Shown here in pieces: positions 49,014 through 56,813 of a DNA stretch of 64,000 nt. Source of the stretch: an uncultured Clostridia bacterium (lineage in GTDB: Bacteria > Bacillota > Clostridia > Oscillospirales > Ruminococcaceae); contig CANQHA010000010.1 in the NCBI GenBank assembly GCA_947623585.1, positions 1-64,000 on the forward strand, given 5' to 3'. Position numbers and translations under genes: made by a program. Every line of letters begins with the position of its first letter. Position 1 is the first letter of the stretch. The notes under the pieces were generated by a model that saw only the letters and a program-made list of their open reading frames with translations, was not told the origin of the DNA and searched no databases.

Positions 49014-49874
49014 TCACACCTCCGAGATGATACCTTTGAGCGCCGCGCAGGCGGCGTCGAAAGCCGAGTCGGCGTCGGGATATGTAAACTCCGAGATATT
49101 CGAGCGCTCGCCCTCTCTTTCAAGAGAGGAAAGCCCCGAAAATACCGCCAAATGCGGCTCAAGGGTCATCGCCGTTCCTCCGGCCGAAAGATATTCCGAG
49201 ATAATTTCGGCGACGTTTCCTATTCCCTTTCCGGTGGGAACGACCCTGCCGTCCGAAAGCGCGTCCTTTATGTGAAGATATCTTATCCTGTCCTTGAGAA
49301 GTTTCCACGCCGAGAGGGTGTTTACGCCGCACTGAACGAAGTTTGCGGGGTCGAACACTCCGAGGATATCCGGCACGCTGTCAAGGATCTCGCGGCAGCG
49401 TTCGGCGCTGTCTCCGTAGATCCCCTTTTCGTTTTCGTGGCAGAGGGTGACGCCGGTGTGCAAATTGTCGGCGACCTCGGCCATTTCGCCGAGCCTGTTT
49501 ATCACCTTCGAGCCGTAAGCGGCGGGGTCCTCTCCGTGAGGAATGTAAAAAGAGAATATCCTGATGTTTGCCGCGCCGAATATATAGGCGATATCAAGGG
49601 TTCTTTTCAGCTTTTCAATCTCGGGCATAAAAGGGTCGTTAATGCCGATTTTTCCGAGCGGCGAGCCGAGCGTCCAGACCCTTATTCCCTCGCCGTCAAA
49701 GCGCCTTGCAAGCTCTTTCGCCTTTTCTCGGGAAAGGTCGGAGACGTTTCCGAATTCGGTGCCTCTTAGCTCTATCCCCGAAAGGCCGTTTCTTTTCACG
49801 GCGTTTATCTGAGACGATACCGAAGCGCCCGCCTCGTCGGCGAAAGCGTAAAGTTTAACATATCCGTCAGACAT
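49014..49874 (-). CDS. Sugar phosphate isomerase/epimerase (second TIM barrel)
   Basis: GLSGIELRGTEFGNVSDLS...VTLCHENEKGIYGD...LHIKDAL. Confidence 0.88.
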   Translation of the reverse strand: MSDGYVKLYAFADEAGASVSSQINAVKRNGLSGIELRGTEFGNVSDLSREKAKELARRFDGEGIRVWTLGSPLGKIGINDPFMPEIEKLKRTLDIAYIFGAANIRIFSFYIPHGEDPAAYGSKVINRLGEMAEVADNLHTGVTLCHENEKGIYGDSAERCREILDSVPDILGVFDPANFVQCGVNTLSAWKLLKDRIRYLHIKDALSDGRVVPTGKGIGNVAEIISEYLSAGGTAMTLEPHLAVFSGLSSLEREGERSNISEFTYPDADSAFDAACAALKGIISEV

Positions 49875-49993
49875 TTTAAATACCTCCGTCATGAGAAATA
49901 TCCGAAAACATTATAACACCGCCTTATGATTATTTCAATATGCGCGTGAAATTTTTGACAAAAAATTTAGGGCGAATATTTTTTAAATATCAC

Positions 49994-50022
49994 TTGCAAA
50001 AGCGGTAAGAATATGATAAAAT
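49994..50022 (+). promoter_or_regulatory. Sigma-A-type promoter of SRP RNA
   Basis: TTGCAA-17 bp-TAAAAT, 7 nt before the RNA 5' end predicted from end pairing. Confidence 0.6.
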
Positions 50023-50028
50023 GATTTT

Positions 50029-50164
50029 GCCGATCCGAGATGTAGGCGCGCGGGTCCTGTGCAACGGGGCGCTGTGAACCATGTCAGGCGGGGAACCGAG
50101 CAGCATTAAGCGGTTTGCTTTGTGTGACGCAGCTTCGCCCGCACGTCTATATGTCGGATCGGCG
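50029..50164 (+). ncRNA. ffs: Signal recognition particle RNA
   Basis: GTGAACCATGTCAGGCGGGGAACCGAGCAGCATTAAG core with GGAA loop; ends GCCGATCCGA/TCGGATCGGC pair; located just upstream of dnaX. Confidence 0.9.
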
Positions 50165-50190
50165 GATTTTATAAAAAAGGAGCTGAGAAC

Positions 50191-51792
50191 TTGTATACCG
50201 CGCTTTATCGCAAATGGCGCCCGATGACCTTTGACGACGTCGTTTCTCAGCCCCATATCACCGCGACTCTTTCAAGGCAGGTCGCCGAGGGAAAGACCGC
50301 TCACGCTTATCTTTTCACCGGCTCCAGAGGAACGGGAAAGACCACCTGCGCAAGAATTCTTGCAAAAGCGGTCAACTGCCTTGACCCTCACGACGGCAAG
50401 CCCTGCCTTGAATGCGATATCTGCCGGGCGGCCGACGCCGGAACGCTTTCCGACATCATCGAGATCGACGCAGCCTCAAACACCGGCGTTGACGATATCC
50501 GCGAGCTGAGGGATTCGGCGATCTACGCCCCCGAGCTCTGCCGCTATAAGGTCTATATCATCGACGAGGTGCATATGCTCTCGAACGCCGCGTTCAACGC
50601 CCTCTTAAAAATAATGGAGGAGCCGCCCGAGCATATCAAGTTCATTCTCGCCACCACCGAGGTCCACAAGGTCCCGGCGACGATAATCTCTCGCTGCCAG
50701 CGGTTTGATTTTCGCAGGATACGCGAGGAGGACATCGTCGATAGACTTATGTATATCTCAAAGTGCGAAAAAATCGACCTTACGCCTCAAGCGGCGGCTC
50801 TTATCGCCCGCCTTGCCGACGGCGCCATGCGCGACGCGCTTTCGCTGCTTGACCAGTGCATAGCCTATTCCGAGCACATCGACCCCGAGGTGGTCTCAAA
50901 CGCGGCGGGCGTCGCCGGGCGAGACTATCTTTTCGATATCCTTGAAGCGGCCTCAAAGGGCGACGTTTCGGCAGCGCTCGGAATCGTTGACGATCTTTAT
51001 TCAAAGTCAAAGGATATGTCGAGGCTCTGCGACGAGCTTTTGATACAGCTCCGCAACCTTATGCTGATAAAAACCGTGCCCGAAAACCGCAAGCTGCTCT
51101 CGTGCCTTGACGGCGAGGCGCAAAGGCTTGAAAAAATAGCCTCGGGCGAAACGCTCGACGGCGTGCTTTCAAAGCTCGGCGTCGTAAGCGACTGCGCCGA
51201 AGCGCTTCCGAGGGCGGTCTCAAAGCGCACCGAATTTGAAATGGCGATAGTAAAGCTCTGCTCACAAAAGCCCGCCGAGACGACCTCAAAGGGCGATACT
51301 TCGGCGCTTGAAAGGCGCATAGCTTCTCTTGAAAGAGAATTAGACCTTCTTCGCTCGGGCGCCGCGGCTTTTGAAAAGCCGGCGGGCAGGGCCGAGCCGC
51401 AAAAAGAACCTTCGCCCGAAAAAGCCGAGACCTCTCCGAAAAATCAGCCCGAGGTCAAAGAAGCTCCGCTTGAAAAATTCAACCGCTGGGAGGACGTCCT
51501 CGACCGCTTGACCGAGCTTAACCCCGGCTGCGCGGGCGCGCTTCAGGGCTCGGAGGCTTACGTCAGGGGCGACGCGCTGATGATATTAGTCAAAAACGAG
51601 TTCTTCCTATGGCTTTTCAAACGCCCCGAGAATGCGTCGTCGCTCAAAAAGGCGGCATACGACGTCACCGGGATCAGCTATTCTCTGCACGCAAAATGCG
51701 TTAAGAACGAAGACGCTCCCCCAAAAAACGACGCCGTGAGCGAACTTATCGAAAGGGCGCGGCAGGCTGAGATACCGGTTGACGAAAACTGA
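50191..51792 (+). CDS. dnaX: DNA polymerase III subunit gamma/tau (TTG start)
   Basis: YRKWRPMTFDDVVSQPHI, GSRGTGKTT, C-x-C-C zinc site, EVHMLSNAAFNALLKIMEEPP. Confidence 0.97.
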   Translation: MYTALYRKWRPMTFDDVVSQPHITATLSRQVAEGKTAHAYLFTGSRGTGKTTCARILAKAVNCLDPHDGKPCLECDICRAADAGTLSDIIEIDAASNTGVDDIRELRDSAIYAPELCRYKVYIIDEVHMLSNAAFNALLKIMEEPPEHIKFILATTEVHKVPATIISRCQRFDFRRIREEDIVDRLMYISKCEKIDLTPQAAALIARLADGAMRDALSLLDQCIAYSEHIDPEVVSNAAGVAGRDYLFDILEAASKGDVSAALGIVDDLYSKSKDMSRLCDELLIQLRNLMLIKTVPENRKLLSCLDGEAQRLEKIASGETLDGVLSKLGVVSDCAEALPRAVSKRTEFEMAIVKLCSQKPAETTSKGDTSALERRIASLERELDLLRSGAAAFEKPAGRAEPQKEPSPEKAETSPKNQPEVKEAPLEKFNRWEDVLDRLTELNPGCAGALQGSEAYVRGDALMILVKNEFFLWLFKRPENASSLKKAAYDVTGISYSLHAKCVKNEDAPPKNDAVSELIERARQAEIPVDEN

Positions 51793-51820
51793 CGAATAAT
51801 TTTTAAAGGAGAAATAAAAG

Positions 51821-52171
51821 ATGAAAGCAAGGATCCCTCAGAGTATGCAGTCGCCGTCGAACATGAATCAGGTGATTCGTCAGGCGCAGAAGATGCAGGA
51901 GGAAATGGAGGCTTTTCAGGAGGAGTTCGCGGCCCGCGAATTCAAAGCCTCGGTCGGAGGAGGAGCCGTTGAGATAACGATGAACGGCGCAAAAGAGGTC
52001 CTCGGCGTTCACATTTCGCCCGAGGTCATCGACCCCGAAGACCCCGAAATGCTTCAGGACCTCATTGCGAGCGCGGTCAACGAGATAGTCAAAAACGTTG
52101 AAAGCGAAAACGCTGAGGGAATGAACAAAATTACCGGCGGAATGAACATGAATATGCCGGGGCTGTTCTGA
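51821..52171 (+). CDS. ybaB: YbaB/EbfC family nucleoid-associated protein
   Basis: 116 aa; QKMQEEMEAFQEEFAAREFKASVGGGAVEITMNGAKEVLGVHISPEVIDPED. Confidence 0.95.
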   Translation: MKARIPQSMQSPSNMNQVIRQAQKMQEEMEAFQEEFAAREFKASVGGGAVEITMNGAKEVLGVHISPEVIDPEDPEMLQDLIASAVNEIVKNVESENAEGMNKITGGMNMNMPGLF

Positions 52172-52782
52172 TGTCCGCGCAAAACGGCTCGGGCGCGCTT
52201 CCTCTCACTCTTTTGGCCGAGCAGTTCGCCAAGCTCCCCGGCATCGGAATGAAAACTGCGCAGCGCCTTGCTTATTTCGTCATGTCGATGACCGACAGCG
52301 AAGCGAAAGCCTTTGCCGACGCGATAATCCATGCTCACAAAACCGTTCACGCCTGCAAAATATGCCAAAACCTCACCGACCGCGAAATTTGCCCGATATG
52401 CGGCGACGATACCCGCGATCGCTCGACGATATGCGTGGTCGAAAGCCCGAAGGACGTTTCGGCGTTTGAGCGCACCCGCGAATATAAAGGCGTTTACCAT
52501 GTGCTTCACGGGCTGATTTCTCCGATAGACGGCATTACGCCCGACAAGCTGAGGGTCACCGAGCTCTTGAAAAGAATTCAAAGCGGCGGCGTCAAAGAGG
52601 TCATAATGGCAACCAACCCGACCCCAGAGGGCGAAGCGACCGCGATGTATATTTCAAGGCTTTTAAAGCCCCTCGGAATAAAGGTCACAAGGCTCGCTTT
52701 CGGGCTTCCCATCGGGGCTATACTCGAATATGCCGACGAGGTGACGCTTTTTAAAGCGCTGGAGAACCGAAATGAGATCTGA
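52171..52782 (+). CDS. recR: Recombination protein RecR
   Basis: KLPGIGMKTAQRLAYFV, CKICQNLTDREICPICGDDTRD, Toprim CVVESPKDV. Confidence 0.97.
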   Translation: MSAQNGSGALPLTLLAEQFAKLPGIGMKTAQRLAYFVMSMTDSEAKAFADAIIHAHKTVHACKICQNLTDREICPICGDDTRDRSTICVVESPKDVSAFERTREYKGVYHVLHGLISPIDGITPDKLRVTELLKRIQSGGVKEVIMATNPTPEGEATAMYISRLLKPLGIKVTRLAFGLPIGAILEYADEVTLFKALENRNEI

Positions 52783-53260
52783 CGCCGAATATATGGCCCG
52801 GGCGATAGAACTCGCAAAGCTGGCCGCCGCCGAGGGTGAAACGCCGGTCGGCGCGGTGGTGGTCAAAAAATCCACCGGCGAGATAGTCGGCGAGGGATAT
52901 AACCGCCGCGAGACGAAAAAATCGCCCCTTGCTCACGCCGAGCTTATTGCTCTCGACGAAGCCGCAAAACGCCTCGGCGGGTGGAGGATCATCGGCTGCG
53001 ACCTTTTCGTGACCCTCGAGCCCTGCCCGATGTGCGCCGGCGCGATAATAAATTCCCGGATAGAGCGGGTGGTTTACGGCGCAAAAGACCCGAAAGCCGG
53101 CTCGATAGAATCGGTGCAGCATATGTTTGAGCTCGGATATAACCACCGCCCCGAAGCCGTTTCGGGCGTTCTTGAGGACGAATGTGCGGGGCTTCTGAGC
53201 GAATTTTTCAAGGCCCTGAGAAAAGAAAAGCAGAAAAAGACCCCGCCCGAAAGCCGCTGA
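52772..53260 (+). CDS. tadA: tRNA-specific adenosine deaminase
   Basis: HAELIALDEAAKRLGGWRI, TLEPCPMCAGAIINSRIERVVYGAKDPKAGS. Confidence 0.95.
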   Translation: MRSDAEYMARAIELAKLAAAEGETPVGAVVVKKSTGEIVGEGYNRRETKKSPLAHAELIALDEAAKRLGGWRIIGCDLFVTLEPCPMCAGAIINSRIERVVYGAKDPKAGSIESVQHMFELGYNHRPEAVSGVLEDECAGLLSEFFKALRKEKQKKTPPESR

Positions 53261-53382
53261 GGAGAGGGCGGGGAGAATTTTGAATGGGGGGGAAATCTTT
53301 CCGGATTTGTGCTTTTGGGGCGGATGCGGCTTGCGGGTGTGAGGAGTTATTTCTACTTTTGGCGGGAGCCGAACCGGCTTGC

Positions 53383-53605
53383 AAAAAGGTATTCAATCTT
53401 TCCCTCTCACGAGGGCAAGATTTCATGCTATTTTAAGTCACCCCACCCCCGCTACGTTGCCTGCGGAGAGGAATATATATCGAAGCCCCCTCCCCTTTAA
53501 AGGGGAGGGGGCGTTTCATTTGTCCCCACTCGTAGAAAGTGCGACGGGGGTGGGGTGATTCCCGATAGTATTCCCATTTCCGCAAGGAAAATGGGAATAC
53601 CTTTT
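53383..53605. repeat. Family A repeat, copy A4
   Basis: Left hairpin 53388-53429, central GCCCCCTCCCCTTTAAAGGGGAGGGGGC 53485-53512, right hairpin ~53567-53602; flanking AAAAAGGTATTC / GAATACCTTTT. Confidence 0.85.
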
Positions 53606-53657
53606 AGCCCACAAACGTTGGTAGCTCTTGCCCCTCCCCCATTCATGGGCTCCTCTC

Positions 53658-53867
53658 TCACTCTATCCCCTTGACCGTATACTCCTTATCCTCTACCGCC
53701 TTTTTAAGGGCGGAGTCCGAGACGTCGGCGGCAAGGGTGACGACGGCGGTGCCGGCGGTGTGGCTGACCTCGGCCGATGAAACGCCCTTGACCGCTTCGA
53801 GCGCCTTTTTGACGGTGGCCTCGCAGTGCTCGCACATCATTCCTTCGATTTTAATGGTTTTTGTCAT
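53658..53867 (-). CDS. copZ: Candidate free CopZ-like copper chaperone from an internal start inside copA
   Basis: Internal AAGGAGG-aaaagaaa-ATG on - strand (SD at 53882-53876, ATG at 53867-53865); 69-aa HMA domain. Confidence 0.5.
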   Translation of the reverse strand: MTKTIKIEGMMCEHCEATVKKALEAVKGVSSAEVSHTAGTAVVTLAADVSDSALKKAVEDKEYTVKGIE

Positions 53868-56159
53868 TTTCTTTTCCTCCTTAAATTCCAAAGTCATATC
53901 GTTTTTGATTTTTCTGTCCCGCTTGGGGCTGTGAACGTTTACAAGGTTGAGCCTCAGCGCGTTCGTCACGACGCAAAAGCTCGAAAGGCTCATCGCGGCG
54001 GCACCGAACATCGGGTTCAGGGTTATCCCGAGAGGGATAAACACGCCGGCTGCGAGCGGAATTCCTATGACGTTATAGATGAACGCCCAGAAAAGGTTTT
54101 CGTGAATGATCCTGAGGGTGGCGCGGCTCAGCCTTATCGCGGCGGCGGCGTCGCTGAGGCGGCTGTGCATAAGAACAACGTCGGCGGCGTCGATAGCGAC
54201 GTCGGTGCCCGCGCCGATAGCCATGCCCACGTTTGCCGAGGTAAGCGCGGGAGCGTCGTTGATACCGTCTCCGACCATGACCACCCGGCCGAGGGCTTTG
54301 AGCTTTCTTATCACCGCTTCTTTTCCCTGAGGCAGGACCCCCGCGACAACGCTGTCTACCCCCGCCTGCGCGCCTATCGCCGCGGCGGTTTTTTCGTTGT
54401 CGCCGGTCAGCATGACGGTTTTTATGCCCATGTTTTTAAGCTCGGCTATTGCCGAAGGACTGTCGGGCTTGATGACGTCCGCGACGGCGACGATACCCGC
54501 AAGTTTTCCGCCGCAGGAAAACAGCAGCGGCGTTTTTCCGCTCTCAGAGAGTTTTTCGGCGGCATTTACCGCGCTCTTAGGCACCTCGGCGTTTTCGCTT
54601 ATAAATTTGAGGCTTCCGCCGATAAGCGCCTTTCCGCCGAGCTCGCCTTTAAGGCCGTTTCCGGAAAGCGCCTCGAATTTTTCGGCGCCCAATTCGTCGA
54701 TAGAAAGCTCGGCGCACTTTCCGACTATCGCCTTTGCAAGCGGGTGCTCGCTCAGTTTTTCAAGCGAGCAGGCGAGCTTCAAAAGCTCGGTTTCCGAAAA
54801 ACCGTTCTCGGGGAGAATGTCTGTAACACGCGGCTCGCCGAGGGTCACCGTGCCGGTTTTGTCAAGAACCACCGTCTGAGCCTTGCCGGTCTCCTCAAGA
54901 GAGACGGCGGTTTTAAAGAGAATACCGTTTTTCGCGCCTACGCCGTTTCCGACCATTATCGCGACCGGCGTTGCAAGGCCGAGGGCGCAGGGGCAGCTTA
55001 TCACCAAAACCGATATACCCCTTGCGAGCGCGAAGCCGAAGCCCCGACCCAAAAGAAGCCAAACTACCGTAGTTATCAGCGCAACGGTTATCACCGCCGG
55101 AACGAACACCCCCGACACCCTGTCGGCGATTTTCACAATAGGAGCTTTCGTCGCGGCAGCGTCGGAGACCATTTTTATTATCTGTGAAAGAGCAGTGTCC
55201 TCGCCGACGCGTGAAGCCTCGCACTTTAAAAAGCCCGAGCTGTTCAGCGTTCCGGCCGAAACGGCGCTGCCGACCGTTTTATCGACGGGTATGCTTTCGC
55301 CGGTGAGCGCCGATTCATCGACCGCGCTCGCACCCTCGACGACCTTTCCGTCAACGGGTATATGTCCGCCCGGGCGAACGGTGAAAACGTCTCCGACCGT
55401 GACCTCGGAAACGGGCATCTCGGTCTCGACCCCGCCGCGTATAACCGTGGCGGTTTTCGGAGCCAGCTTCATCAGGCTTTTCAGCGCGTCGGTGGTTTTT
55501 CCCTTTGAGCGCGCCTCAAGCGTTTTTCCGACGGTTATAAGCGTGAGGATAGTCGCCGCGGATTCAAAATAAAGCTCCTCCATGAGCCGCGCCGCCGAGG
55601 CTTCGTCGCCCTTGTGAACGGCGTCGGTCATCAGAAAAAGCACTGCTGCGGAATATCCGAAAGCCGCCGCCGAGCCGAGCGCCACAAGGGTATCCATGTT
55701 CGGCGCACGGTTTATCAGCCCTTTAAATCCGCTGATGAAAAACCGCTGGTTTATCACCATGACGACGATAGTCAAAAGCATCTGCAAAAGCCCGAGCATA
55801 AGGTGGTTTCCGTCCATGAAAGCGGGCAGCGGCAGACCGAGCATATGACCCATCGAAAAATACATCAGCACCGCAAGAAAACAAACCGACCAGATGAGCC
55901 TTCGTTTCAGCTTGGGGGTCTCGGTGTCCGCAAGCGGCTCTGCCGAGCTTGCTGCTCCGCCCGAGGCAAGAGAAGCCCCATAGCCCGCCTTTGAAACGGC
56001 TTTGATTATTTCGGAGGGCTTCGCGCTGCCCTCGACGCCCATTGAGTTCGTCAAAAGGCTAACGGCGCAGCCGCTTACCCCCGAAACGCCTTTTACCGCC
56101 TTTTCGACCCTTGCCGCACAGGCGGCGCAGGTCATTCCGGTAACGTTGTACTTTGTCAT
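53658..56159 (-). CDS. copA: Copper-translocating P1B-type ATPase with N-terminal HMA and an additional C-terminal CopZ-like HMA domain
   Basis: MTKYNVTGMTCAACAARVEKAV; CPC (VLVISCPCALGLATP), DKTGTVT, GDGINDAPAL; C-terminal MTKTIKIEGMMCEHCEATVKKALE. Confidence 0.95.
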   Translation of the reverse strand: MTKYNVTGMTCAACAARVEKAVKGVSGVSGCAVSLLTNSMGVEGSAKPSEIIKAVSKAGYGASLASGGAASSAEPLADTETPKLKRRLIWSVCFLAVLMYFSMGHMLGLPLPAFMDGNHLMLGLLQMLLTIVVMVINQRFFISGFKGLINRAPNMDTLVALGSAAAFGYSAAVLFLMTDAVHKGDEASAARLMEELYFESAATILTLITVGKTLEARSKGKTTDALKSLMKLAPKTATVIRGGVETEMPVSEVTVGDVFTVRPGGHIPVDGKVVEGASAVDESALTGESIPVDKTVGSAVSAGTLNSSGFLKCEASRVGEDTALSQIIKMVSDAAATKAPIVKIADRVSGVFVPAVITVALITTVVWLLLGRGFGFALARGISVLVISCPCALGLATPVAIMVGNGVGAKNGILFKTAVSLEETGKAQTVVLDKTGTVTLGEPRVTDILPENGFSETELLKLACSLEKLSEHPLAKAIVGKCAELSIDELGAEKFEALSGNGLKGELGGKALIGGSLKFISENAEVPKSAVNAAEKLSESGKTPLLFSCGGKLAGIVAVADVIKPDSPSAIAELKNMGIKTVMLTGDNEKTAAAIGAQAGVDSVVAGVLPQGKEAVIRKLKALGRVVMVGDGINDAPALTSANVGMAIGAGTDVAIDAADVVLMHSRLSDAAAAIRLSRATLRIIHENLFWAFIYNVIGIPLAAGVFIPLGITLNPMFGAAAMSLSSFCVVTNALRLNLVNVHSPKRDRKIKNDMTLEFKEEKKMTKTIKIEGMMCEHCEATVKKALEAVKGVSSAEVSHTAGTAVVTLAADVSDSALKKAVEDKEYTVKGIE

Positions 56160-56169
56160 GACGCGCCTC

Positions 56170-56478
56170 TTATTTCATCAGGCGGCGGACGGTATCTATG
56201 AGCTCGTCGATGACGTCTTCGTCGCCCTGTTTGATATCTCGCACCACGCAGCCCTTTATGTGGGCGGCGATGAGATCGCGGTTAAACGAATTTATCGCCG
56301 CGGAAACGGCCGACGACTGCACCAATATATCGGGGCAGTAGGCGTTGCGCTCGACCATTCCGCGAAGCCCTCTGATCTGGCCTTCGATCCTGCTCAGACG
56401 GTTCACAAGGCGGCGCCTTTCCTCTTCGGTACGCTCGGTTTTTCTTCCGCGGCATGAACATTCTTTTTCTTCATCCAT
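56170..56478 (-). CDS. csoR: CsoR-family copper-sensing repressor
   Basis: LVNRLSRIEGQIRGLRGMVERNAYCPDILVQSSAVSAAINSFNRDLIAAHIKGCV. Confidence 0.93.
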   Translation of the reverse strand: MDEEKECSCRGRKTERTEEERRRLVNRLSRIEGQIRGLRGMVERNAYCPDILVQSSAVSAAINSFNRDLIAAHIKGCVVRDIKQGDEDVIDELIDTVRRLMK

Positions 56479-56537
56479 AAAGATCATCTCCGTTCAGTTT
56501 TGCCCGTTATTCGGGGAATATTCGCTTTACTTCACGA

Positions 56538-56580
56538 ATACCCCTTGGGGGTATTTATATTATATACCCGCGCGGGGTAT
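56538..56580. promoter_or_regulatory. Two CsoR-type operator palindromes
   Basis: ATACCCCTTGGGGGTAT (56538-56554) and ATACCCGCGCGGGGTAT (56564-56580), 26 bp centre to centre, upstream of csoR. Confidence 0.75.
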
Positions 56581-56626
56581 TTGTCAAGGGGGAGAGGGGA
56601 ATTTTTGCATATGTTGTCGGAAAAGG

Positions 56627-56762
56627 GATAGGCGGGGGCGGTGTGCAACATGGGAGAATAATGGGGAAGATAAATACCTTTTCTCCGCTCAGCCTGCCTC
56701 CCGCCAACCGCAGGTATAACCCCTCACCCCATCATCTTTTCACTGCTACGGCCTCACAAAAA
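56627..56762. repeat. Family A-related module, copy A5 (inverse orientation to the left module of A3)
   Basis: Reverse complement AAAAGATGATGGGGTGAGGGGTTATACCTGCGGTTGGCGGGAGGCAGGCTGAGCGGAGAAAAGGTATTTATCTTCCCC closely matches 38439-38518. Confidence 0.75.
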
Positions 56763-56780
56763 AACACCTTTACCTCAAAA

Positions 56781-56812
56781 CCCCCGAGCCGTCAAAACGG
56801 TTCGGGGGTCCT
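56781..56812 (-). terminator. Terminator-like hairpin
   Basis: ACCCCCGAGCCGTCAAAACGGTTCGGGGGTC just 3' of the ABC gene stop. Confidence 0.55.
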
Positions 56813-56813
56813 G

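Noticed and set aside
53826-55187. 453-aa + strand ORF
   Set aside because: Antisense to copA; low-complexity His/Arg-rich composition typical of shadow ORFs.
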